From: DATBJJ01 sp036556425
Lineage (GTDB): Bacteria; Acidobacteriota; Vicinamibacteria; Vicinamibacterales; 2-12-FULL-66-21
NCBI GenBank assembly: GCA_036556425.1
Contig: DATBJJ010000178.1
Coordinates: 6,755 to 70,754, forward strand
Length of the DNA stretch: 64,000 bases
Direction of reading: 5' to 3'
Of this stretch, positions 26,026 to 34,129 are shown piece after piece (the first letter of the stretch is position 1; each line of letters begins with the position of its first letter). Position numbers and translations under genes: made by a program. The notes beneath the pieces were generated by a model. It made no database searches. It worked only from the letters and a program-made list of their open reading frames with translations, and had not been told where the DNA came from.

Positions 26026-27699
26026 ACGAAACGCGCCAATCCGGCTCGAATAGCTCGACGCGCCCTTCTTGATGTAATCCCCGACATACCAAATCGTGCA
26101 GTCGTCGTCGGGATCGATCGCCGTCTGCGTGTAGTCCTCCCAACGAAGCGTGTTCGTCTGCGCGTCTTCCCCTTCGACGAGCACGGCTTCCTTCAGGGGC
26201 ATCGTGCCGAGCGGATCGTTGGCGAGCCTCGCCGCGAGCCGCTGTCCGGCAAAGTGCGGCGGGCCGCCGAACGAATACCCGATCGCGATGTTGCCGAAGC
26301 GATCGATCGCGGGGCTCGCCATCCACCGGAAAAAGCCTTCCGGCGCATACGTACCCTGTTGGCGCAGCGAGACCTTGCGGTCCTTGTCGACAGTGAACTC
26401 GTACCAGCGCACGCCGCCGCCGCCCGCGGTCGTGTTCACCGAGTGCACGCCGACGATCGACTCCCGGTTGCCGATCCTGCGGTAGACGAGCCGCGCCATG
26501 ATCTTGTCGCCCTGCGCGTCGAGCCGCCGCTCTGTTCCCGGCTGCGGGACGCAATTCGTCAACTGGCCGTCGCAGAGATAGTGATACGGCGCGACCGCGA
26601 TCTTTTCGGGACCGATCGCCTTCGTCTTCGATGCATCCTTCCAATCGACGGCGACCTTCCACACGTAGATGCCGTCGTCCTCCAGGATCTTCTTCAACTG
26701 CGTGCCGCCTGACGCCATCATCACGTTCGGCGCGCCGCTCGGCGGCAGGTTCTTGCCGTCGACGTCCGCGTTGTTCAGGAAGTTCACGCCGTCGATGATG
26801 ATGCACTGCTCGGCCGCGGGCTGGCCTTTGATCATCTTGTCGCGCTCGACGACGCACGCGTGCTTCTGGATGACGTCGTCGCCAGTGCTCGTCGGCACGT
26901 AGTAGCCGTCGCGCCAGATCGCGGGACGCGGGTAGTCTGGAAACAGCGGGCGGAGGAATTCATAGCGATAGTACGAGCCCATCGGATCGTCGCTCGCGCT
27001 GATCGCGTAGCACATCGAGTACGGTCCTTGCGGTCCAGGCTGACCTCCGCGGCCGCGCTGTCCGGGTGCAGGTGGCGGCCCCGGCGGCGGTGGCGGCGGC
27101 TGAAACAATGGAGCGGCTGGCCCAGGCTGATTCGGCCGTCCGATCGGGCTGACGTAGGCGGATTCTCCGCTCTTCCACTCTCCCGGTTGATCCGGACGCA
27201 CCGGACCGCGGCGGAAGAGCGGCATCACGATCAGCCAGCGATTCGCGATCTGGTCGTAGCGGACGACGGCGTCGCCGTTGTTGGTGACCTCGCATTGCCC
27301 GCCGAATCCCTTGAAGACGTTGGCCGTCTCGACCGGTCCATAAAGCACGCGGCCGGTGGTATCGAACTTCTTTCCCTTCTTCGTGAAGATCGCCGTTCGC
27401 GAGTTGACGATCTGCACGATGTGATTCGGCCCGACCGCGAGCGAATTGTCCGACGGGTTCCGGCCCGTGGCTGTGCCTTGCGGGCCTTCGAATCCAACCC
27501 CGAGCCCGTCGAAGCTGGCGACGATCTCCGCCGGTGGCTTCGCGCCCTGTGTGGTCTGCTCCACCGCGCGCGATCCGTCCGGCGCCGTGATCACCGGAGG
27601 CACGATCGGCGCCTGCGGCGGCTGACCGGCATTCGCGACCGCGAACGCGATGCACACCGCGACGAGTGAGGAGCCGGACACACGCAGAGTACGATTCAT
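26008..27699 (-). CDS. Secreted protein of unknown function, 563 residues
   Basis: I do not recognise the family. ATG at 27699 has AGGTGAG upstream at about 8 nt and gives a signal peptide (1-24, ending VANAGQ). The body has propeller-like blocks: NSLAVGPNHIVQIVNS, RYDQIANRWLIV, FLRPLFPDYPRPAIWRDGYY, WYEFTVDKDRKVSLRQQG and RWMASPAIDRFGNIAIGYS. These are typical of secreted beta-propeller proteins from this phylum. A low-complexity Pro/Gly/Arg insertion lies near 200-230. Several cysteines (CEVTNNGDA, SMCYAI, HACVVE, EQCIII, NCVPQ, DDCTIWY, LPGCR) could pair in the periplasm. No catalytic motif was found. It is convergent with uraD. Confidence 0.7.
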   Translation of the reverse strand: MNRTLRVSGSSLVAVCIAFAVANAGQPPQAPIVPPVITAPDGSRAVEQTTQGAKPPAEIVASFDGLGVGFEGPQGTATGRNPSDNSLAVGPNHIVQIVNSRTAIFTKKGKKFDTTGRVLYGPVETANVFKGFGGQCEVTNNGDAVVRYDQIANRWLIVMPLFRRGPVRPDQPGEWKSGESAYVSPIGRPNQPGPAAPLFQPPPPPPGPPPAPGQRGRGGQPGPQGPYSMCYAISASDDPMGSYYRYEFLRPLFPDYPRPAIWRDGYYVPTSTGDDVIQKHACVVERDKMIKGQPAAEQCIIIDGVNFLNNADVDGKNLPPSGAPNVMMASGGTQLKKILEDDGIYVWKVAVDWKDASKTKAIGPEKIAVAPYHYLCDGQLTNCVPQPGTERRLDAQGDKIMARLVYRRIGNRESIVGVHSVNTTAGGGGVRWYEFTVDKDRKVSLRQQGTYAPEGFFRWMASPAIDRFGNIAIGYSFGGPPHFAGQRLAARLANDPLGTMPLKEAVLVEGEDAQTNTLRWEDYTQTAIDPDDDCTIWYVGDYIKKGASSYSSRIGAFRLPGCR

Positions 27700-27891
27700 G
27701 GAGCGCTCACCTGATGTTTGGAGGTTCGAGCGCAATGATAACGGTGAACGACCGCATCAGCTCATAACAGCTGCTAATGTGTAGAGGCACGTCGGACGGT
27801 CGACGCCGATTCCCACTGTCGGCGCACGTTGTGACCTGACGACTGTTGAGACTCTCGACTCAGATGTCGACCGCCGACTCACGGCTGCCGA

Positions 27892-29094
27892 CTACCCGGG
27901 GCCGGCGCCTTGCGTGTTCACGTAGATCGCGTAGAGCGATTGGCTCGCGGCCATGAAGAGACGATTGCGCTTGGGACCGCCGAAACAGATGTTGCCGCAC
28001 ACTTCGGGCAGCCGGATGCGACCGATCAATTTGCCGTCGGGCGTCCACACGGTGACGCCGCTGTAGCCGACGGCGCGTCCGGCGTTGCTCGAGCACCACA
28101 CATTGCCGTAGACATCGCAGCGAACGCCGTCGGGCCCGCACCTGACGCCATCGATCATGAAGTCGGAGAATCGCCGCACGCCCGCGAGCGTGTTGCCGGC
28201 GGTGACGTCGAAGACGAACATGTCGCCGCGTCCGCCGGGACCCGTGTCCCCGGGTCCTTTGCCCGTACTCGCGACGTAGAGCCGCTTGTAGTCCGGCGAA
28301 AACGCCAACCCATTCGGATCGGGAACTTGTCCCTCGGTCGCGACCTGCGTCACCTTTCCGGCCGTGTCGACGCGGTACACCGCCGTCGGCAGTTCGCGCT
28401 TCACCTGCCCGGACTCCGGCGGCTGTCCGAGGCGTGGATTGAGCCGTCCCGCGGCGTTGCTCGGTCCACCGGCCGCATCGGGCTGCCCTTCGTACAGTTG
28501 CCCACCGTACGGCGGATCGGTAAACCAATAACTTCCATCGGGGTGCGCGACGACGTCGTTCGGCGAATTCAATCGCTTGCCTTCGAAGCGGTCTGCGATG
28601 ATCGTCACCGATCCGTCGTGCTCGTAGCGAACGACACGTCGCGTCAAGTGCTCGCACGAGAGCTGGCGCCCTTGAAAATCGAACGTGTTGCCGTTGCTGT
28701 TGTTCGAAGGATTGCGGAACACGGTGACGCGCCCGTCGTCTTCCGACCATCGCAGTTGCACGTTGTTGGGAATGTCGCTCCAGACGAGATATCGGCCTTG
28801 CCCGCTCCATGCGGGGCCTTCCGCCCAGAGCGATCCCGTCCACAACCGCTTGATCGGCGTGTTGCCCTGCGCGAGGCCATTGAAGGACGGATCGACCGCG
28901 ACGACATCGGGATCCGAGAAATAGGTCGTCGGCGCGCCGTTCGGACCGAAGTCACGGGGCGGATTGGTCACCGTCGTCGGCGGACCGATCTGCTGCGGCG
29001 CCTGCGCACCCGCAGCCCACGGCGCCGCGATCGCCGCGGCGCCCGCGAGTTTCAGCAATCCACGCCGAGAGATGTCTCTATCGCGCTTGTGCAT
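27892..29094 (-). CDS. SMP-30/gluconolactonase-family protein with Tat-type signal
   Basis: A 400-residue six-bladed propeller of the SMP-30/gluconolactonase/LRE family. The N-terminus SRRGLLKLAG (9-18) fits the twin-arginine pattern, with a hydrophobic stretch ending GAQA. Family metal-site motifs are seen in order: LWAEGPAWSGQGRYLVWSD (glutamate ligand), LNSPNDVVAHPDGSYWFTDP (asparagine ligand), PDPNGLAFSPDYKRLYV and DGVRCDVYGNVWCSS (aspartate). It should hydrolyse a sugar lactone in the periplasm. It could supply aldonates to the dehydratases elsewhere in the window, but it is not in their operons. It is bordered upstream by a heptamer repeat array. Confidence 0.85.
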   Translation of the reverse strand: MHKRDRDISRRGLLKLAGAAAIAAPWAAGAQAPQQIGPPTTVTNPPRDFGPNGAPTTYFSDPDVVAVDPSFNGLAQGNTPIKRLWTGSLWAEGPAWSGQGRYLVWSDIPNNVQLRWSEDDGRVTVFRNPSNNSNGNTFDFQGRQLSCEHLTRRVVRYEHDGSVTIIADRFEGKRLNSPNDVVAHPDGSYWFTDPPYGGQLYEGQPDAAGGPSNAAGRLNPRLGQPPESGQVKRELPTAVYRVDTAGKVTQVATEGQVPDPNGLAFSPDYKRLYVASTGKGPGDTGPGGRGDMFVFDVTAGNTLAGVRRFSDFMIDGVRCGPDGVRCDVYGNVWCSSNAGRAVGYSGVTVWTPDGKLIGRIRLPEVCGNICFGGPKRNRLFMAASQSLYAIYVNTQGAGPG

Positions 29095-29113
29095 AAGTGC
29101 CTCTGATTCGCGG

Positions 29114-29218
29114 TCCGCGATCCGCTGTCCGCTTTCCGCGATCCGCTGTCCGCTTTCCGCGATCCGCGATCCGCTGTCCGCTGCCCGCGATCCGCTGTCC
29201 GCTGCCCGCCGCCCGCGC
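29114..29218. repeat. Heptamer array TCCGCNN, about 15 units
   Basis: About 15 head-to-tail 7-bp units with a fixed TCCGC (occasionally CCCGC) and a variable last pair (GA, TG or TT). The order of the variants is irregular. It fills the space between the divergent SMP-30 and S9 peptidase genes and stops 15 nt before the peptidase start. It resembles heptanucleotide short tandem repeats known from cyanobacteria rather than a CRISPR, since there are no spacers. Confidence 0.9.
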
Positions 29219-29232
29219 GCCGGCATGTTACC

Positions 29233-31608
29233 ATGCGCCCCACTATGCGCCTTCAGACACGCCGTGCGCTCGGTCCCGCGCTTGCCGCGATCGTCATCGC
29301 CGTGCCGTTCGTGTCCGCGGAGCGACAGACGGCGACGCAGGTCACCGCGGTCGACTACGCACGCGCCGAGAAGTTTCTGACCGCCACCGTCGCACCGCTC
29401 GTCGTCGGCGGAACGATTGCGCCAAGCTGGCTGCCGGACGATCGACTGTACTATCGCAGCGTCCGTCTCGATCGAAGCGAGTTCGTGCTCGTGGATCCGG
29501 TGAAGCGCGTTCGGACGGAGGCGTTCAACCATGAGAAGGTCGCGGCCGCGATCTCCGCCGCGACCGGATCGACGTATTCCGCCGCCGACCTGCCGTTCCA
29601 GACGATTCAATTGACAGACGATGCGCAAATGGCGTCGTTCGACATCGGATCGCGGCGTTGGTCGTGCGACGTGCAGGGTTCGAAGTGCACGGAAGTCGCG
29701 CGTGCGGCGACCCCGCCGCCGGCGGCGGGACGCGGAGGCCGCGGCGGCGGACGCGGCGGCGGCGGAGCGACATCCACTGACGGAAAACCGCTCAATGTCT
29801 CGCCCGATGGAAAGCGCGCCGTCTTCATCCGCGAGTGGAATCTCTGGGTCCACGACATCGCCACGAAGCAGGAACGCCAGTTGACGACCGACGGCGTGAA
29901 GTACTTCGGCTACGCCACGGACAACGCGGGATGGCGCAGCAGCGACGCGGCCGTCGCGCTCTGGTCGGCTGACTCGAAGAAGATCGCGACGCAGCAGCAG
30001 GACGAGCGCGAAGTCGGCGAGATGTATCTCGTTCCGACGACGGTTGGGCATCCGACGCTGCGAGTGTCGAAGTTCCCTCTGCCAGGCGACAAAGTGGTGG
30101 CGATGGTGCATCGCGTCGTGATCGACGTCGACAGCGGCCGCGCCGTCCGCTTGAAAATGGATCCGGATTACCACCGCGCGACGCTCGGCGACGATCTCAG
30201 CATGCGCGACTACAACTGGAGTCCAGACGGATCGCAGCTCGCGCTCGCGTCGGTATCGCGCGATCACAAACAGGCCTGGCTGCGCGTCGCCAACGCCTCC
30301 ACCGGCGACGTGCGGACCGTCCTCGACGAGAAGGTCGCCACGCAGTTCGAGTCGCGCGGCTGGCAGGTGCTCTGGACCACGAGCGAAGTCGTCTGGCATT
30401 CCGAGCGCGACGACTGGGGCAATCTGTATCTCTACGATCTCGCGACTGGAAAACTGAAGAACCGGATCACCACCGGCGAAGGGCCGGTGATGCAGATCGT
30501 CCGCGTCGACGATAAGACGCGACAGGTCTGGTTCGGCGCCAACGGCCGAGAGAAGGGAGCGGATCCGTACTTCCTTCACTTCTATCGCGTGGGACTCGAC
30601 GGCGCCGGCGCCGTGGCGCTGACGCCCGGCAACGCGACACACACGATGCAGCTCTCGCCGTCCGGAAAGTACGTCGTCGACACGTACTCTTCACCTCAGG
30701 CTCCAGCGGAGGTCGTGCTGCGCGACGCCAACGGCCAGCAGATCATGCCGCTGGCGCGCACGGACATCTCGAAGCTCACGGCTGCTGGATGGAAACCGCC
30801 GACGCCGATCAAAGTGCTCGCATCGGACGGGAAGACGCCGCTCTACGGCCTGATGTTCACGCCGACGAATCTGGATACGTCGAAGAAATATCCAATCGTC
30901 AATAACGTCTATCCCGGGCCGCAGACGGGAAGCACCGGCAGCCGCGCCTTCTCCGCCGCTCGGGGCGATCGTCAGGCGCTCGCCGAGCTCGGCTTCATCG
31001 TCGTCACGATCGACGGACGAGGCACGCCCGGCAGATCGAAGTCGTTTCAGGATGCCTACTACGGCGCGATGGGCCGCGACAATACGATTCCCGATCAGAT
31101 TGCGGCGATGAAAGACCTGGCGCGGCAATATCCCTACATCGATCTGTCGCGCGCCGGCATCTGGGGCCACTCCGGCGGCGGCTTCGCGACGACAACCGCG
31201 ATGTTCCGCTTTCCCGACTTCTTCAAGGTCGGCATCGCCGAATCCGGCAACCACGATCAGCGGACGAACGAGGACGACTGGGGCGAGCGCTATCAAGGGT
31301 TGGTCGTGAAGAACGCCGACGGCACGGACAACTACGACGCCGAAGCGAATCAGAACTTCGCGAAGAACCTGAAGGGCAAGCTGCTCCTCGCCCACGGCAC
31401 GATGGACACGAACGTGCCGCCGTACCAGACGTATCTCGTGGCCGACGCGCTGATCAAAGCGAACAAGGATTTCGATCTGCTGATGCTGCCGAATCAGAAT
31501 CACGGCTACGGCAGCGCATCGGCGTACATGATGAGGAGACGCTGGGACTATTTCGTGCGTCACCTGCTCGGCGTGGAGCCGCCCAAGGAATATCAGATGC
31601 GCCAGTAG
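29233..31608 (+). CDS. S9 family peptidase (dipeptidyl peptidase IV type), secreted
   Basis: A 791-residue serine exopeptidase. A signal peptide (about 1-32) is followed by a DPP-IV-type beta-propeller (35-530) and an alpha/beta hydrolase domain. The triad is S647 in GIWGHSGGG, D725 in HGTMDTNVP and H757 in NQNHGYGS. The usual GxSxG is GHSGG. A Gly/Arg-rich stretch near residues 160-176 (AAGRGGRGGGRGGGG) interrupts the propeller just before the PLNVSPDGKRAVF blade and is probably a flexible loop. ATG at 29233 and 29245 are both possible; neither has a clear ribosome-binding site, and an upstream repeat array runs almost to the start. It probably cleaves dipeptides from proline-containing peptides in the periplasm. 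Confidence 0.9.
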   Translation: MRPTMRLQTRRALGPALAAIVIAVPFVSAERQTATQVTAVDYARAEKFLTATVAPLVVGGTIAPSWLPDDRLYYRSVRLDRSEFVLVDPVKRVRTEAFNHEKVAAAISAATGSTYSAADLPFQTIQLTDDAQMASFDIGSRRWSCDVQGSKCTEVARAATPPPAAGRGGRGGGRGGGGATSTDGKPLNVSPDGKRAVFIREWNLWVHDIATKQERQLTTDGVKYFGYATDNAGWRSSDAAVALWSADSKKIATQQQDEREVGEMYLVPTTVGHPTLRVSKFPLPGDKVVAMVHRVVIDVDSGRAVRLKMDPDYHRATLGDDLSMRDYNWSPDGSQLALASVSRDHKQAWLRVANASTGDVRTVLDEKVATQFESRGWQVLWTTSEVVWHSERDDWGNLYLYDLATGKLKNRITTGEGPVMQIVRVDDKTRQVWFGANGREKGADPYFLHFYRVGLDGAGAVALTPGNATHTMQLSPSGKYVVDTYSSPQAPAEVVLRDANGQQIMPLARTDISKLTAAGWKPPTPIKVLASDGKTPLYGLMFTPTNLDTSKKYPIVNNVYPGPQTGSTGSRAFSAARGDRQALAELGFIVVTIDGRGTPGRSKSFQDAYYGAMGRDNTIPDQIAAMKDLARQYPYIDLSRAGIWGHSGGGFATTTAMFRFPDFFKVGIAESGNHDQRTNEDDWGERYQGLVVKNADGTDNYDAEANQNFAKNLKGKLLLAHGTMDTNVPPYQTYLVADALIKANKDFDLLMLPNQNHGYGSASAYMMRRRWDYFVRHLLGVEPPKEYQMRQ

Positions 31609-31622
31609 TCCGGAGAAGGACC

Positions 31623-31865
31623 ATGCAGTTCGACGGGATCGTTGCCGTCGTGATCCTGATCGTCTTCGGCGCGGCGGTGTGGAAGGTGTTCACGCGCCGC
31701 ACGCGCGTCGGCCCAGGCACGATCGGCACCATGCACGGATGGCTCAACGAGGACAAGCGCAAGGCGGTCGAGATCATCGTCGAGGAGCGGGCCGAAGCGC
31801 GCGATCCGGAATTCCCGGACGGAAATCTGCCCGATCTCGAAGACCCGACGCGCCCGCGTCGATGA
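31623..31865 (+). CDS. Small single-span membrane protein, 80 residues
   Basis: Begins with a hydrophobic helix (VAVVILIVFGAAVW, residues 7-20) followed by RRTRVGPGTIGTMHGWLNEDKRK-like charged sequence and an acidic tail (LPDLEDPTRP). AGAAGGA lies about 4 nt before the ATG, and the stop overlaps the DinB start by 4 nt (ATGA), so it is a real translated gene. I do not recognise the family. It may be a small cytoplasm-facing membrane anchor. It follows the S9 peptidase by 14 nt and is probably in the same transcript. Confidence 0.65.
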   Translation: MQFDGIVAVVILIVFGAAVWKVFTRRTRVGPGTIGTMHGWLNEDKRKAVEIIVEERAEARDPEFPDGNLPDLEDPTRPRR

Positions 31866-32419
31866 AAGTCGCGGAGCCGCGGATGCCCCCACCGACCGAT
31901 CCCAGCGCGGCGCTTCTGACCGCGTGGCGGACCAACAGCCGAGTCACCGCGTATCTGGTGGAGCGCGTGCCCGACGCGCTTTGGGACTCACCCGTTCCGG
32001 GCGCGCCGCGCCGCACCGTCCGCATGATCGCCGGGCACCTGCACAACGCGCGCTGCATGTGGCTCAAGACGCTCGGCAAGGAACACGGTATCGCAGTGCC
32101 CGCGTCCGTCGACCGGAAAAACGTCGCGCGGCGTGAGCTGCTCGCGGCGCTCGAGCTCAGCAGCCGCGGAATCGAAGCGCTCCTCGATCTCGGCATCAAA
32201 GCGGGCGGCCGCGTCCCGCCGTCGAAGGCCTACGTGTGGCGCAATCTGCCGCTCGACGTCCCGCACGTCCTGACCTATTTCGTCGCGCACGAAGGGCATC
32301 ATCGCGGCCAAATCGTCATGCTCGCGCGTCAACTCGGTCATCGGCTCCCCAACGAGGTGTCCGCCGGGCTCTGGCTCTGGACCAGGCGCGTGCAGGAAGC
32401 GCGACGTGGCCGCGCGTGA
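31862..32419 (+). CDS. DinB-family four-helix protein
   Basis: A 185-residue DinB/YfiT-like protein. Three metal-binding histidines are expected at AGHLHNAR (about 57-64) and HEGHHRGQIVML (about 142-153), with the latter block the family signature. Members include thiol S-transferases using mycothiol or bacillithiol, but many have unknown activity. The start (ATG 31862) overlaps the upstream small gene by 4 nt and its stop overlaps the GNAT start by 4 nt (GTGA), forming a tight three-gene string. No signal peptide is present, so it is cytoplasmic. Confidence 0.82.
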   Translation: MKVAEPRMPPPTDPSAALLTAWRTNSRVTAYLVERVPDALWDSPVPGAPRRTVRMIAGHLHNARCMWLKTLGKEHGIAVPASVDRKNVARRELLAALELSSRGIEALLDLGIKAGGRVPPSKAYVWRNLPLDVPHVLTYFVAHEGHHRGQIVMLARQLGHRLPNEVSAGLWLWTRRVQEARRGRA

Positions 32420-32925
32420 TCGAAACGCCGCGTCTCGTGATTCGCCGAATGTCGACGGACGATGCCGCGTTCATCCTCGAGCTCCTCAACGATCCCTCTT
32501 TCCTGCAAAACATCGGCGACAAGCGCGTGAGGACGCTGGACGACGCGCGGGCATACATCACCAACGGTCCCATGGCGAGCTACGAGCGGCATGGGTTCGG
32601 CCTGTGTCTTGTCGTGCTCAGAGAGTCGGCGGAGCCCATCGGCATGTGCGGGCTGCTCAAGCGCGACGCGCTTCCGGATCCCGATCTTGGATTCGCGTTC
32701 CTGCCGCGATTCTGGTCGAAGGGATTCGCGTTCGAGTCGGCGTCGGCGGTCCTCGCCTACGCGCGCGACGTGTTCGTCCTCGAGCGCATCGCCGCGATTG
32801 CGTCGCCGGCGAACGCCGCGTCGATCGCCCTCTTGGAGAAACTGGGTTTCGTCTTCGAGCGCGAGACGCGGCTGACGGGAGATGCGTCGGATGTAAGGCT
32901 TTTCGGGTTGAGAACTTCCGGCTGA
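32416..32925 (+). CDS. GNAT-family N-acetyltransferase (RimJ/RimL type)
   Basis: A 169-residue acetyltransferase starting IETPRLVIRRMSTDDA, the common N-terminus of the RimJ/RimL group. The core has GMCGLLKRDALPDPDLGFAF and the acetyl-CoA-binding region near FWSKGFAFESASAVLAY, then NAASIALLEKLGFVFE. The substrate is unknown. GTG at 32416 overlaps the DinB stop by 4 nt. The last codons and the stop lie inside the left arm of a REP-like hairpin (32915-32934), which may also serve as transcript end between this gene and the convergent radical SAM gene. Confidence 0.85.
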   Translation: MIETPRLVIRRMSTDDAAFILELLNDPSFLQNIGDKRVRTLDDARAYITNGPMASYERHGFGLCLVVLRESAEPIGMCGLLKRDALPDPDLGFAFLPRFWSKGFAFESASAVLAYARDVFVLERIAAIASPANAASIALLEKLGFVFERETRLTGDASDVRLFGLRTSG

Positions 32926-32983
32926 AGCCGGAAGCCACGCGCCTGTTGAGTATTTGCGTAGCTTCCGCCTTTCTAGGCGGAAG
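32915..32983. repeat. REP-like double hairpin between convergent genes
   Basis: Two perfect 9-bp stems: CTTCCGGCT/AGCCGGAAG at 32915-32934 (2-nt loop) and CTTCCGCCT/AGGCGGAAG at 32962-32983 (4-nt loop). The core AAGCCGGAAGCCACG at 32925-32939 recurs exactly at 47298-47312 on the other strand. It lies between the GNAT and radical SAM stops. It is probably a dispersed REP element that could also act as a bidirectional transcript end; no T-run is present. Confidence 0.85.
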
Positions 32984-32988
32984 GACCA

Positions 32989-34032
32989 CTAGCCGGATGC
33001 GGGAGCCGACGCGTGGGTTCGCTCCTCGGGACGCGGCGGCTGCGAGCTGATGTCCGCGAAGAACGCGATCGGATCCTCGAGCTCCCCGACCTTGACCGCG
33101 AAGAGATGCTCGGCGCCGCTCAGATGCACGCGGCCGTCGGGCCGCACGCGAAGCTGCATCGGGCGCTTGAACGACTTGTGCGGCGGAGGCGTCGGCGGCA
33201 CGTTCTCGAACCAGTTGGCTGGCAGATACGGATCTTCCGTGCCGTAGTTGGATGGCGGCTTCGACAGCACCCAGTTGCCGTACGGCAGCGCGCGTAGGTT
33301 GTTCTCGAGCGCCGTCCAATCCTCCGGCCGCAGGAACTGCTCCCGCCTGAACTCTTCGGCAATGTTAGCCGTGTTGAACGTGTAGCGGATCTCGATCTCG
33401 TGCGCGTTCCCCGACTCGTTCATCCAGCGGACCATCTCCGGGATCTCGCCCATGTTCGAGCGATACGCCATCGTGATGTACCGGATGAACGGCGCGCCCG
33501 GCGTCCGCTTGAAGCGGTCGACGACGCGATCGAGGTTCTGACGGAACATCTTCAGCCGGCCGTGCTTCCGCAGCATCGCGAACAGCTCGTCGTTGAACGA
33601 GTCGAACGACACGTTGATGTGGTGGATGCCGGAGTCCGCGATCGTATCGATGAGCGTGTCGGGCAGCGGCCGCGTCAGATTCGTCGTGAACCAGAACTTG
33701 CGGCGCTGATCGCGCGGGATCAGGTTGATGAAATCACCGAGCTTCGGATGGAGCGTCGGCTCGTGCAGGCACGACAGCCAGAACCCGGCCTCCGGAACCG
33801 CCGGCGCGAGGCGGATCAGCGCGCGGAACGTCTCCTCCGTCATCAGGTTCGTGCTCTTCACCTGGTCGTAGTCGACGAGGCAGAACGGGCACCGCAGGTT
33901 GCAGTTGTTGACGATGTCGGCCGCGATGTACTCGATGAGCGCGGGACGCTTGAGCAACCGAGCTCGTGCGTGGCGAAGCTTGCTCGCACCCGACGCGATG
34001 ATGGCTTTGATCGGACGTCTCGTCGGCGACAC
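32989..34032 (-). CDS. Radical SAM protein
   Basis: A 347-residue radical SAM enzyme. The 4Fe-4S cluster motif is C44-x3-C48-x2-C51 (NNCNLRCPFCLVDYD). Later blocks FWLSCLHEPTLHPKLGDFI and IHHINVSFDSFNDELFAML match the SAM-binding and barrel strands of this superfamily. The C-terminal region (MQLRVRPDGRVHLSG) looks like the strand before a SPASM-type domain, but the cysteines needed for one are missing. The start is GTG at 34032. The substrate is unknown. The immediate neighbours (GNAT, ankyrin) do not suggest a pathway. Confidence 0.8.
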   Translation of the reverse strand: MSPTRRPIKAIIASGASKLRHARARLLKRPALIEYIAADIVNNCNLRCPFCLVDYDQVKSTNLMTEETFRALIRLAPAVPEAGFWLSCLHEPTLHPKLGDFINLIPRDQRRKFWFTTNLTRPLPDTLIDTIADSGIHHINVSFDSFNDELFAMLRKHGRLKMFRQNLDRVVDRFKRTPGAPFIRYITMAYRSNMGEIPEMVRWMNESGNAHEIEIRYTFNTANIAEEFRREQFLRPEDWTALENNLRALPYGNWVLSKPPSNYGTEDPYLPANWFENVPPTPPPHKSFKRPMQLRVRPDGRVHLSGAEHLFAVKVGELEDPIAFFADISSQPPRPEERTHASAPASG

Positions 34033-34129
34033 CGTCAGCCTTTCCGTGTCGCAGGAGGGAAGGGATGCCTCAAAACGGATCCATTGTAACGCGGATCACG
34101 CGGACGAAAGGGGATCGCGCGGATCGGAA

